From NCBI GenBank assembly GCA_037975125.1, contig CM075851.1:126774981-126838980 (forward strand): 64,000 nt of DNA, read 5' to 3'. A model generated the notes under the pieces. The model did no database searches. It was given only the letters and a program-made list of their open reading frames with translations, and was not told where the DNA came from. A program made the position numbers and the translations under genes. How positions within the stretch are numbered: position 1 is the stretch's first letter; each line of letters opens with the position of its first letter. Positions 44,708-57,540 of the stretch are shown here, one piece after another. Source of the DNA: Latrodectus hesperus (lineage: Eukaryota; Arthropoda; Arachnida; Araneae; Theridiidae).

Positions 44708-44806
44708 TATTTAAAAATAAGCTGGGCGCTCCGTGGCTGAGTGGTCTAAAGCATCACCGCTAATCGCTTGAGAGCGTAGGAGTGTGGGTTCGATTCCCAC
44801 CGTGGC
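44708..44806 (+). repeat. tRNA-Ser-like sequence, SINE head or tRNA pseudogene
   Basis: CGTGGCTGAGTGGTCTAAAGC is a class II-type box A/D-arm. An anticodon-region CGCTAATCG would give GCT (Ser). A long variable region follows, then a perfect T-arm (GTGGG-TTCGATT-CCCAC). The acceptor stem does not pair, because the bases before the D-arm and after the T-arm are not complementary, so it is unlikely to be a working tRNA gene. Confidence 0.6.
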
Positions 44807-44810
44807 CCTG

Positions 44811-47617
44811 GGTATTTTCTTCTTCGTTATTCTTCTGTGATTGTACATCTGTCATTGTGCTATTTGTCCTATTATCGACGAAGACTTACAAGCGGATCTC
44901 AAGAATCAAGCATACAAGTCTGAATATATGTAATGTAATAAAATAAGCTGATGCAAAATTGTACAATTTAAGAAATTTTTCAAAATATAAAAATTAATTA
45001 GAATTTAATATGAAGAAAAGATTTTAAATAATAATCTTTTCCATGCAATTATTTAATGGAAAATATCCATTTTTATATAGAATGAAAATTAATATTATTG
45101 TGTGCTTAAAATAGCTTAAATAATTAGAAACTACGAGTTAATTAAAGAAAGATGTAATATACTTCGGAATGAAGACTAAATGGGAGTAAACAGAAGTTTA
45201 GAGATATTCTTCGTATTTTTTTTTTAACAAAGATTCGCATTCCGAAGCTAATTAGGTGAAAGATAAAAAAGCTCTTCGAAACGAAAAAATGTTTATTTGT
45301 AGATTTATCCCTACATTTAAAATGTGAAATGATTCTTTTTAAAAATGAAGCAAATCTTTTTAATGGGGTATACATAATTAAATTATTCGACGTTAAAAAA
45401 TTCACATAATGCTTTCGAAAAATTTTATGAAATAATGAGAATTCACTAGAAAAAGATGAAATCCTAATAAATGAAAAGAAATATTATTATGCATAAATGG
45501 TTGAAATGAATTAGTTTTCTTAAATGCCGAAATTAAACTGTCTTTATTGAGTTATATGCAAAATATCTTATGTTAATCTGAATCTGTCTAACTTTCGGTA
45601 ACTGGGCGTGAAAAATGTGAGGAGTGAAATTATGTATATCGTGTGATGCAGTCTAATAAATATTTAGCATAGTTTGACACTAAATTTGAATATAGGTCGT
45701 ATATATTTTTTCGTTGAGGACTTTTTATAGATTGTGGCTATAATTCAAGTTTTTCAAGAGCATGGCATGGTAGCAAAACAGTACTTTGCGGTAAAAAGTG
45801 TGGATTTTGAACAATGGAAATTAGTGTTACGTTTTTACTTTCTGTATGCACATCAGTCGAGAGGGTGTTTGGGAATTTTCGCACATTTTTCTATTGCAAC
45901 GCGTAAATATGGACCACTATCTATGAATATCTTCCCAGAAGGCTTTAATTTGTGAGGGATATTTAAAAATCTTTTAAATGTTTTCTTCCAATAGGTTGTC
46001 TATTTAGCGGTAACAATATTTATCAAGGGAACAAACCCGGAAAATTCCGGAACAATCATTTTGACAGATATGCATGCAGAAAGCCCTCATTTCCTAATCT
46101 GAATCGATACATAAACCCATTGCAATCGCTCAGTAACTTCTTCGTAATTTTAAGCCATTTATAGGTGACGATGAAAGCAATAATGCTGTCACCTTCCAAC
46201 TTTCATAGAATATTTTACAGGAATCTTTGATTAATTCACGTACATAAGCTTATCAGCGCAATCTTCAGCTAAATTGAGTCTAAATTTTGTAATAAACGCA
46301 TATAGAACAGGTATAGAACATAGGATGCCAAATTGTGTTTTGGTAAGGTTTCTTAAAAAATCAATTTTACTTCTAATGTTGAATCGTGTTTCTGTGATGA
46401 GGACAACACGTAAGCTAGCCCCCTCTTTTCTACACTAGTACAAAAAATACAAAATAAATTAATGCCACTTTATTTTCTTCATTAAAGAATGATGCTCATT
46501 AAGGTAATCGTTTTATTGATGCATTTCCGAGTGGTGACATATTGCGAAAATCGAAAACACATTCGCAGCGGTGACAAAAACAATGACATTTTTCAAAAAT
46601 GAAAAAAATAAATACCATTTTCTTAAAGAAAATGATTGTGGAATTAAAAAAGGGGATTTAAAGTATTATATGTTTTTTTCCTTTCTTATATTGGGGTTAC
46701 GCATAGATGACAATTTTATTCTTGATAATCTCCAACCCAGACTGTCAAAGTCATACCAGATTCGTGAATTCGCTGATCTATCATAAGGAGGGAAAGAGCA
46801 GCTTCTGTATGTCCGGAAACTGAAGAATGCGTCTTAATTTTTTGTGGCGTTTTTAAACGGGGAAAAGAAAAGTATGTACATTTTTGAAGCGAATAGAATT
46901 CCACAATGCTATATACATGATGGAATATGGAAATTTTCAATAAGTTCAAATTATTGTCATTTACGATTTATATTAATTATAAATCCTATAATCAAAATTT
47001 CGAAGTGAAACAATTTATATAATAAGAAACAAGCATCTTGATATAAGTTTCATTCCTCTCTGTGCTCCTATCTTTTCCTCTCTTCAAAAGCGTTCGGTTA
47101 TCAACGTTTAGGGTGATATCATTAGTCCCGTGGTAATTACGTCGTTGATACTGTACTGGTATTTGGAGGCTACTAAGCGTACACTATTTACTGGTGACTC
47201 AGTGAATCGTTTGTAGTGTTCCATTTGCAGATGAGTTATGGCCATTTATTTCTGTTATCAATTCATGCTATAAAACATCTATACTATGCCAACCACATCT
47301 GAGTTCTGAATAATGGTCAAATGTCGAGTTCTATAATTGACTTGATATTCTTCTTTTTATACGTTTACTCTATATTCATGGTAAAGCATTAGATCCAATG
47401 GAATTTTTAACATGCGTATGTCTTATTGACATGGCAGTTTTTGATCAGGTTGAGTACTGAATACTTTACTTTTCAGATACAAAAATGGCGTCATTATTTA
47501 CCAGCCTTTCATGCAGTGTTTCTTTAGTATAAAATAACAAGTTTATTTAATTGGCTTTCATTTCAAATTTTATTATTTCAATTTGCCGAAACTTAATGTC
47601 CCGACGCTGAGTTATGC
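44811..47617. other. AT-rich noncoding DNA
   Basis: No gene supported. A family B-like scrap (CTTCGTAATTTTAAGCCATT...GTGACGATGA) lies near 46140-46175. Confidence 0.45.
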
Positions 47618-47680
47618 ATTCTTGTCTTTGCATTTATACCACGTTAGAACAGTGCATGGTATAAATTCAAAGACAAGAAT
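47618..47680. repeat. Inverted repeat, 26-nt arms, 11-nt loop
   Basis: 47618-47643 and 47655-47680 are complementary with two mismatches; the arm core is ATTCTTGTCTTTG...TTTATACC. Confidence 0.85.
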
Positions 47681-47939
47681 TGGATACTAAGTTGTTAAAG
47701 TACAGTTATTGGCGATACTGAGTAGTATAAATATAAAGAAAAGCTTAATTTTGAGACCAAATTGATAAGAACATGATCTTCATTACGAAAAATTCCTGAT
47801 CTGGTTCTAGCCACAGTGGAAAATAGATGTTCTTATATACTTATTTATTTATTTTAAATTTTTGGAAGACTTTTTGATTCACTTTCTTGCAACAAGTGAA
47901 TACAGGCCATTTATCTGCCAATCTTGAAATCTGAACGTG

Positions 47940-47973
47940 ATACGTACCAAAGTTGAAATCCTTTGGTACGTAT
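47940..47973. repeat. Perfect hairpin, 13-bp stem
   Basis: atacgtaccaaag at 47940-47952 pairs exactly with 47961-47973, 8-nt loop. Confidence 0.85.
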
Positions 47974-48150
47974 GAAAATTCAAAGCGTTGAAGCAATAAG
48001 CAATGCAATGTCAAATTCATTATTAAAAGTGCCTCCTAATTCATAGTGATCCACCTTTGATACATGGCTTAGACCTAATCCTGAATTCCTCTATTGCAAC
48101 CAACAGAAAGACATGTGAATTTAACAGCATGCTCATTATTAACAAAACAG

Positions 48151-48188
48151 TCTGGCGCAGCATGTCCATCTTTGGACCTTGCGCCAGA
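48151..48188. repeat. Two-step hairpin
   Basis: Outer stem TCTGGCGCA / TGCGCCAGA (9 bp perfect) encloses an inner GTCCA-TCTT-TGGAC stem. Confidence 0.75.
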
Positions 48189-49220
48189 AAACCCAACCAA
48201 CAAACTGTGTAATGTTCCAACTTATTACTTGCTCCTTTATGGTGTTGAAGACGTTTAACGTTTCCGCAGTTATGTTGCAGTTGCAAAAGAAAGGACTCAT
48301 TCAGGAATCAATTTCATTACTTCTCTGTACAGTAGAATTGCATATTTCTCTGGTTTTATCCAGAATTTTGTTTCAAAGTTACTTCACGCAATAGGATTCC
48401 AGCAAGATTTTCAACCTAAAAAATAATTGGGAATCTAATCTACAAACGAACGATCAGAATTCAACAGCTGTAAGCGTTTCGCCATCAACTCGGCAGGGAA
48501 TTCTTAAAATTTAACATTGAACATCACCAATAGAGTCTTTCATTCCTCTAATGCCAAATTATATAAATTTAATAAAACATTTCTATCCTATATCTACCTC
48601 AGAGTTATTCGTAGGCAAAATATAAGAGCTAAATAAAAGAATGGCAGATATAAAGTTTGAAAAAGTTACACATTTATATATACTAATGGAGAAACAATAG
48701 CAATAGTGACAACCGCAAACAAAATTCTTTCCATGGATTAAACATTCGAACAGATGGAATTTTAGCAGACAGCACTAAATAACTACAAATCACTGCTTAG
48801 CTTCTTCAATTGTCTGTTTTACACTTGAATAGAGAAATAAATTTTATCCAACCATAAAAAAAATATCTTATTTATTTCCAAAACACGGGGTCTGTGAACC
48901 CTTCTTTTGAAAGCGGAACGCTTTTTTGCCGCTTCACAATAGGAATGCTATTTTCTTTGGATCAAATTAATGAGACAAAATACCAAAAAAAAGAGAAACG
49001 TTGTTAAACAACTTCCTCGAAATCTATAGGAGGAATTAGTTTTCCCGTTTGTGTAGTTATTTCTGCTTTAGACCTAAAGTATTCATATATCAGGAAATAG
49101 TATTAATTTCAGTATTATCTATTATTTTTCTCAATATTATATAAATTTAAATATTTGAAAAGAATTGGAAGATTTATAAAAAGAAATTCTCAATCAAACA
49201 AATATTTATTTTTATCTCTA

Positions 49221-49261
49221 CGTCGCTCAGATTTACTACGTCGTAGTGATTCTGAGTGACG
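49221..49261. repeat. Near-perfect 41-bp palindrome
   Basis: Arms of 20 nt at 49221-49240 and 49242-49261 are complementary with about three mismatches. The centre is CTACGTCGTAG. Confidence 0.8.
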
Positions 49262-52200
49262 TCGACACGTTGGTGAAGAATATGTTGAGCAATAAATCAA
49301 GATTAAATTCAACAGCAACTCTCGTTTTCACATACGCATATAGAGAGCAATGAAATAATTTTTAAACTTCAAAGCTCGTTTAAGCTAAAAATAAGGGTTA
49401 AATTTTAAAACCAATCATTTTTTTCCAAACTACTCTCTCTCTTTGCGAATAAAGTACTATTAGAAAAACTATATAGTATAAGAAACATCCAAAATAGAGT
49501 TATTATTTAGAACCAATTCTTATTTTGATTGTATGGATGAAAATTCAGATAAAATTATTACTTATTTCTTTCTATTTTAAAACTACATTTTTAGATTCAT
49601 ATTTTTCCATTTCTTCATTATTGTGTACTTTATCATTTCAATTAATTTCGTCATAAGCATATTTTGCATGAATGATGACTATTCATTTTTAACATTTTTT
49701 AAACATGCTATACCTTTCTTTTTGCGCAAATGTATAAGAAATTTGTTTACTATTTGAACTGATATAAAATTTAACATTAGGTAAGTTTCTATTCCATTTG
49801 ATATTAAAATCACTACAAGAATGGAAATCATTTTACAATCAATAAGGACTTCTTTAGGTAACAACACATCACACGTTACACAAAACTAACATCTCAATTT
49901 TTTTTAACGTTGAATACAGTTTTTTTCGCAAAAATAGTGTTGAACAATAAGCATTAATTAGAAATATTACTGATATTAGACTGATAATAAAATAAATAAA
50001 TTAAAATATTATGCTGCTTATACACTGTGCAAAAAAAACAACTTTTAAATTTCCCTTAAGGAATTCTCAAAAATTAAAAAGTTTTACAAGGCATTTCTTT
50101 GCAAAAATGTGCTAGAAAAAATGCAAAAGAGAATTATGTTCTTAAAATAATGTTAATGCTTAAATATTTCCCGAAACATATGTGAAACAACGATATAACT
50201 ATAAATCTATTTTGAAAATTTATTTATGAGAGCAACAGCACCGTCAGTGTCTTGTGGTCATTAGACGGAGGGTCGACTCAACTAGAAATAAAAATGGCGA
50301 CTTGAAGAAGAAATAGTTAAAGTGATTACACATAGAAAAAAATTGCAGAAGAACTATTTCAAATTTTCGCATACAAAGAGGAATGAATAAATCACCCTAA
50401 AATAAAATTTCCTTATAGTCGATAAAAGATAAAAACTATAAATAATTATTAATTTTTCATACATTCAAAAACAAATATTATTTTTTAGGAATATCTAAAA
50501 ATATAGCTTGAAAATAAAACGCTCTTTCAACATAAGAACATTTTGTATCGTATGATATTTATTCTTATTGGTAGAAGAACGGTAAAATGATAAATGAAAA
50601 GGGTCACTTTCGAGTACGGAAAATAGTGGGCTCTATACAAGACACAGTCGACAACATTCATGTCTCTGCTTTTGCTGAGTTCTAAAACTTTGAACTCCAC
50701 ATTGTTGATTGCGCGCTCTTAACTATACACATTTATAGAGAAAGAGAATCTTAAATCTCCCACCCTAACATAAATGTATGCAAACAAACAAAATTTCGAT
50801 ATCTTACTGAAGTGAAGAAATCTTGTCTGGAATCTTTCCTTCCATAAGGAATAGTCCTACAAATAAACCATAGCTAAACCTTAGTCTAAGTCGAATTTCA
50901 CAACGTTTAACTTTTTCTTTTAGAAAAAAAAGCGTTGTAGTTCATATTGCAATGCAAGTAGTAAAGTGGATTAGTATTATTTCCCCTAAAATAAAAATGT
51001 ATTGTAGGTTGCGGAGGGTAGAATAATCAGATTTCTGGATTTTTCCTTCAATCAAACAGGAACCTTCTGGCGAAGTTTATGTATGCATGTTAAATATCTA
51101 TAACTTAATATATTTCGAGTGATATGTTGGGAAAAAGGAGATGACAGTATACCTGTCAACTTTTTTATTTAATAAAGATTTTAATTTCTGAGACATATGC
51201 CTCGTGTGTTGATAATAATAGTCTTATTAAATAATGGATGCAGACATTTTGTGCGTAAGTATGTATATTATTCAGACAGGGATTTAAGATCAAAAATATT
51301 TATCTTTCTAATTTTATGATATAAAATTACGAGATATCAAAGAGATATAGTAAAACTACATCAAAACTCTCATTTATAATTCTCTTGCAAGAGCAAAAGT
51401 AATTTGAGAGAATGTTGCCCTTAACATTTTGCTTCTTAAAAATTATGAAAATAACTAGTTTGGAAAAGAATAGTGTCTAGACTGCTTGGAAAAGAGGATT
51501 CTGTCTTCCAATGAAAATATAATTAGTCTTCCTCAAGTTTAGACATGAAAGTAAACAAGATCTTTAAGGCAGCGAAGTTTTCGAAACATATGAACAGTAA
51601 CGAGAATTTCTTTTTACCAATTACATTATTCATGAATTAAAACCATACACAACATCTTTCAAAATATTGAAATGCTGCTAAAAATATAAATCTCGGTGAA
51701 TAGAAAACTATCGTCTGAGGGAAATTTCTGTTATTTCTTTAAATGTAAATCAATTCTGCAAAGGAAAACTATATTTCGTAATAGAATTTCTGAGGTAATT
51801 AATTTACAAGCGAAATCAAGGGAACTAAGAACGGCCTTGATTTGAAAAAAAGTATATATATATATATATATATATATGCATATATATATTATTTAAAGTT
51901 TTTATTTTAAGATAAATTAGTATTGCGAATTGAGAGCTCTTAACTTTTCACTGAAACAAAAGCTTTTTCTTTTGGTTGAAAAACATTTTTCATCCTTAGT
52001 TGGAAATTTTAACTATTCCAAATTTTAGTATTTTATTTTTTCTCTTTTGCTCTGTTAGCTCCAAAAAAAATACATATTTTCAGCTGGCTTGAAAGAAAGT
52101 GTTACGAAAAATATCTTACTAAAACTTTCTTTCGAAGAAAACTATACTTTTTTAAAAATCGAAGTTTTTTCTTTTATTGCTTCTTCAATATCTTTACCTG

Positions 52201-54158
52201 AAACCTTCGATTTTATAGATCCAGATTTTTTTCCTTATCTCAAATACTAAGTCAAACATTGAATGAAATCTCAAGAGGCGATAGGGATATATCTTCTCTA
52301 GGTTATAGTCAGGCAGAGACGCAAATCTTTATTTTTCTCGAGGAGCTGCAGTTTGAGAGGAACAATCCATAATCAAAAGGCAATGGCTTCAATCCACAAC
52401 TCCTGCTTTAAACAATTGAAGAAAAGAAATAATACATTTGAGGTCATGATGTAATTTTAATTCTTGATGGTTAGAATGCGGCTCTTAGTTCACCCTCATT
52501 CAAACAATTAAAAACACTTATCATTTTTATTTGTTAACATCAATTAGTGTAAGTGCCAATTCAGCCAAAAACTAATATTTTTAATAGAATTTATGCTATT
52601 GGTTGCCTACTTACGCCGTGGTTACCTTTAGTATGTCATGGATGTTTTAGCAACAGCACGCAAAAATTAAAAATTTGTAAAAATAACAATGTCATGTTCA
52701 AGAAATAAAATCAGTGAAACCCCATTCATTTATTTTTGAATATAGTAGTGCCAAAAACCTGCAGGGTTTTTTGTACAAGTACCATGATGGTGTATCACCA
52801 TGTCAAAATATAATAATATATTCAACAATGAATCTTACCCCCTTTCAATTTTTTCTTTATCTTTGTTTATCTGTGTGCAATGTGTGTTTTCTCTTTAATA
52901 TAAATTAAACAATATAATAAACACGAAAGAGAGAGCAATTATTACTAACTTAAGTATTTAAAGATCCAGATTTTTGAATAGAAGATATGTTCCATTCAGC
53001 ATAAGATCTTTGTCCGAAAAGCATAATTATCGTCATCTTAATACCAGTATAATGATGTGGTAAGGTAGAGTGGTCATAGAACGAGCATAATGGTTTAACT
53101 TTCCTTGCTCTATAATAGACACAGATCATGCTTGTTTTAATTAGGTATGAGATTTGTGTCTATCTAGGATTATCCATTCTCGAAAAAAATCGATACTCTG
53201 GATATTGGTTCAGATGATTTCAAGCTGCTGAGAAAGTTACTAAGCTATTTGTAAATTGTTTTTTAAATGTTGGAACGTGTCTTTGTCTCAAAATTTTTAT
53301 TTTCACTGCATCTATGAGTAAATCTTAACAAATTCACTTACAATTAATAAAAATTACAAATTTTTCAACAGAAATTATAATTACCAATTATAATGACTCA
53401 AAGCATGAAAATTGCTCTGCATAATAGTTATCCAGTGATAGACGTGGTTAAGCAGATTTTTTTTAATGATAAAAATTATTCATTCAGAATTTTTTCACTA
53501 TGATCAATAAATTTGAAATCAAATTCTTTTCAAATTAAATGTCATTTCGCAAGTGGAGACTCGATTGAAAAGAAGTAGTACTTTTCGAAATAACATTAAT
53601 AACTTTTCAAATTATTCTATTTATTAACAGTATTTTCTAACAACCATTATGCAACTAGATCGCACCATTTATTCCCTATTGCCTACACCTTCAGTTGTGT
53701 CTTTCTGTGTGTATGGCAATAACATACTTATCCATTAAAAAGTCCTTCATTAAATAGTTGAATGTATTCCATAATTCTGCTACGTATAACCCTTAAGTTA
53801 TCAAAATAGGCACCGAATGTAATGTTCTTCCTGGGGGGGGGACAACTAATAAAAAAACTTTTTATTATACTCAAAAAGATGAATTTTTAATTCTGTGTTG
53901 TAAGAATTCTCATCTATTGTGATGTTACTTCACATAATTCCTGCCCTTGCCAACTTCTTATTTGCTGATGCTGTTTGCAGTGCCCTCTTGTTGTGCTACT
54001 TCCTAAACTTTTCTTTTACAACCGTTGGCAGCAGAATGTTTCTCCTCTGTATTAGAGAATTTCCCTTTTTTTCTCTCTCATCTGCGAGGCGGCATGGACG
54101 AAAGTTAAAGTTTTTTTTTCCGCTGTTTTTTTTTCCCCACTAGAGAGCTGAAACTGTA
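49262..54158. other. AT-rich noncoding DNA
   Basis: No gene recognised. It includes a short TA microsatellite at 51850-51889 and an imperfect inverted repeat of ATAGACACAGATC at about 53107-53156. Confidence 0.5.
51850..51889. repeat. Short (TA)n microsatellite
   Basis: About 40 bp of TA with one TGCATA interruption. Confidence 0.85.
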
Positions 54159-54536
54159 TTAATCAATCTTCGAATCAATATGATGAAATTTTCTGGTGAA
54201 TTCTATATTGGCATGCTCTCTGCTTCTTGGTGTATTCTCTAGTCTTCTTCCCTCATCCACAGTGCTGGTGTTTCCGTCTTCTAATTCATCGAGGATCGCA
54301 CAGCCTTTAGCTGCTGATGGGAGAATGGAATGAATCGACTTCACCTCTGTAGCGCTTTTCCAGTTGGGGCTGCTTTTCCAATTTATTTTGCCTCGAATTG
54401 TAGACTGGTCCAGATCCGACTTTGTGAAGACTGGTAGCATCTTTTTCTCAGGAGTTAGATCCAGCATTGATTGTTTACATCCTATTCCACGACCCCACGG
54501 TAAGGACAACCTGTTATAAATCTCACAATAGTTCAA
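54159..54536 (-). other. Unrecognised 125-codon ORF, possible exon or repeat remnant
   Basis: Minus-strand open frame with balanced amino-acid use (many Ser, Lys, Glu, Asp), not the Ile/Tyr/Asn/Lys bias of chance AT-rich frames. No domain is recognised. The local base composition is clearly GC-richer than the flanks. Upstream on the minus strand is TTATAACAGG, a possible splice acceptor, but this is weak. It could be a terminal exon, a lncRNA exon or an unknown transposon piece. Confidence 0.25.
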
Positions 54537-54842
54537 CCTTCTATATTTTAGTCATCCATTCATCGCTGATTTTGATGTATCAGACATTACAGCATTTTGT
54601 CCCTGCAAATATACGCCTCATTTACCAGCAATTCTTCTCCCTATGACTCATACCACGTTTCGCCACTAGGCCTAGCTCCTTGGTCAATCATCTCCCCTGC
54701 CACAACAAGAATTTCTTTGAGTGATTTTCACTGCCAAAACCCTTTTTTACAAAAAGGTATTATTTGTAAAAAAAATACCTTTTTTACAAGGTGTATCTTT
54801 TCCTTGCTGCAGAGCCCTAAGTAAATGTAATTATTTTTGTAT

Positions 54843-54844
<2 letters not shown>

Positions 54845-54899
<55 letters not shown>
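54845..54899. repeat. (TA)n microsatellite
   Basis: About 55 bp of pure TA. It lies just downstream of a small hairpin (AAAAGGTATT...AATACCTTTT) at about 54753-54785. Confidence 0.9.
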
Positions 54900-54902
<3 letters not shown>

Positions 54903-56881
54903 TTCTTAGAAAAATAAACTGTGAAGTATTGTTTGCATGTTATATAAAACAATGTCTCTCTTTTCATTTATGTACATTGCTCATGCACTCACCTACTAGC
55001 CAAAATACTGGGGAATCACAACGTCCCACTAGTACGACCACAACCATAGTGAAGAAAAAGTTTTAAAATAACTTAACCAACAATACCAATAACATAACAT
55101 CTACATATAATCAATTTCTAAGGAAGCGTTTGAATAAAAGATTAGTTTCTCAACAAGCAAAATCATTTTTCAAGATTGGAACAAATAAAAAATATTTCCG
55201 AAGTCATTTTTATCTCATTCATTTTATCTTTTCTCATAGTTTTTATTGAAAATATCGAGTTTCAAAATAATCCTCTTCTCAAAATTATAACACTGTATCT
55301 TTAATCGAGGAATTTCTCATTGATTAACTAAGTTCATTATACTTAATTTACACTCAGGCATCCAAATCCACTATTGCTACTTAATCTATTGGTATCGGAT
55401 TTTTTTTATAGTATAGCTGCTTCGACATCTATGAATCCTTTTTTTCAGTTTTTATTAGATTATTCAAAAAGTTATTTAAATTCTCGAATAGTCTTCGAAT
55501 GGGCTGTTTGATTGATTTCAAACAAACTAAAGAAGCATAGTTAATAGGAATTGGGAATCTAGCTCTATGAATATAGCATTTATCTTCGAGGCATCTACTA
55601 CAGATTCTATTTCAATGAATAATTCTTTTGGATAATATATGGCAATGATCATTAAACCGCTTATATCACGAAGACATTTCCAGTAGATCTTGTTAATGTT
55701 CCTATAAGCCGAACTTGATTCTGCAATACGCTGGAAATATTTTAACAATTTATTGCTACAACAAACAATAATTTGGAATTATTTCAGATTAGAGAAGTAA
55801 GTTTTTCAAAGCTTATATTTATTATTATTTTTTTATGCGTATCAGGTTATTTGTCTTAAACATGAAAGAAGATACAACTTTGAATGAATGTAATGATTAA
55901 ACACGTCATCAGTCAAGTAGTTAGCGCGAGAATATGTTATAATTTTACTATTTTCCTCCAACTTTACTTCATCAACCCTATTTTTGAAAATAATAGAAAA
56001 GTTTTCGATATCTGTTGAGAAAGCTTGCTGAAAATAGGATTGGTCATGAGTATATTATGCTGTTAAATGATTCCTTTTTGTAAATATTGGAAAAGATGTT
56101 ATAGTTCCATCTGCTATATTGTTGACTGATGTCAATTCCTTTTTTGTAGAGTGAAATCTGCTTGATTTGTCATGTTCAATTCTTTATATGCATTCGCTTT
56201 ATTATCGATAAGAGAAACAATTTTAGTATGAGAAAAAGTTCATAATCCAAGAAACTTTACATCATAACTCAGAAAAGAAGCACTGTTGTAACTTACACAA
56301 TGCCTCTAGAAAACACAATTTTATAACTTTCCTTCTTTTTGTGGCTTTAGTAATACAAAAAGGTTTCACAATCCATCGTTTTTCCTTCACAATACTAATC
56401 TCGTTGACTTCATTTGCGTTTTACCTATTTTATCTGGCAATTTACATCACAAAGGAGGAAATGTTTTCTGTTGAGTGGAAACTCATAAGGGTTCAGACAA
56501 TTTCTACAAAAATATTTCATTTCATTTAATATTTTCGCATTGAATGTATTTTATATAAAAAAAAATGCCTAAGGAAATTGTTGTCATTTGATTATTCAAG
56601 CAAGCAATTGACAACAGTATATGGTAAAATGGGATGTATTCATAAACTTAATATCAGCTCAAACGTGATTGTACTGATACAAAATTCTGCTCAAATATTT
56701 TTAATTACATGGAGATGCAGTGATGTTCTCCCTCCTTCTAAATCGGAAATGGTAATCCGTTGTGAAAGAATTTCTATTTCGTAGGTCTTGGAGGAAAGAA
56801 TACGATAACACTATGTCAAATGCTGATTTTTAATTTATTTTCTAAGCATCACATAACAAAATACATTAGGAATCAATATAT
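54900..56881. other. AT-rich noncoding DNA
   Basis: No gene or repeat recognised. Confidence 0.5.
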
Positions 56882-57150
56882 GGCTGGTGAAGCCTGCCAT
56901 AAATATATTCTATATTAGAGACTGGCGTCTCAAATATTCAGAAGAATTACATATAAAGCTGGCTTAAGAAGCCCAAACAAATAATTAATCATTAGTTTCG
57001 ATACTGATGTCTCTAATAACATAGCACTTATTAATAAAACGGCTAGAGAAGCCAAACTAATCGGTTATTTAGGTAAAAGGAGACAGGCGTCTCTACGAGC
57101 ATAATAATGCTATATCTAAGTAGGCTTAGGGAGCCTAAAAAACAGCCAAG
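56882..57150. repeat. Degenerate 80-bp tandem repeat of alternating dyads
   Basis: Two short palindromic motifs alternate about every 40 bp. Dyad A (GGCT...AGCC) is at 56882, 56961, 57041 and 57123. Dyad B (GAGAC...GTCTC) is at 56918, 57000 (weakened to GATAC) and 57080. Spacings are 79, 80 and 82 for A, and 82 and 80 for B. Sequence between the dyads is only weakly conserved, so the dyads are the best-kept parts. Confidence 0.7.
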
Positions 57151-57169
57151 TCGTTACAAGTCGAGGTCC

Positions 57170-57310
57170 TCTCTGTCCTGCACCCCCGCAGGAATTCAAC
57201 TCCCAACTAAAAAAAAAACTCCTTCGCCTCTGTGTAACCCTTCTCCTCCCTGGTTGTAAAGGGTGGTGGGGTAGAGGAAGTAATGCCCGGATGTCGTCTC
57301 AAGAAGCTTT
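57170..57310 (+). repeat. GC-richer dispersed repeat fragment
   Basis: Shares ordered words with 31400-31570. It contains ACCCCCGCAGGAATTCAAC and GGTGGTGGGGTAGAGGAAG. Directly follows the dyad array. Confidence 0.35.
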
Positions 57311-57505
57311 CGACTTTCACAGATGCAAAATAACAGAAAAGAATCAATGGTTAGATTATAAAATATTATCTATTTTATTATAGCAGAGGATTTTTTTTAT
57401 CCGCTAATAGCAAATAGTTTAAAGTAGAAAAAATGTTAGAGAAGAAGAAATAAAGAATTACGCGAGACACTATATACACTAACTATAGACACTGTATAAC
57501 ATAAT

Positions 57506-57540
57506 GACATAGTTAATATGTCGACTATATTAACTATGTC
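57506..57540. repeat. Perfect hairpin, 14-bp stem, 7-nt loop
   Basis: gacatagttaatat at 57506-57519 pairs exactly with 57527-57540. Confidence 0.85.

Noticed and set aside
44708..44806. Functional tRNA-Ser gene
   Set aside because: D- and T-arm boxes are good but the acceptor stem strands do not pair and the anticodon stem is poor.
45734..45955. 73-codon ORF with mixed composition
   Set aside because: No recognisable domain, no splice or repeat context, and length within chance.
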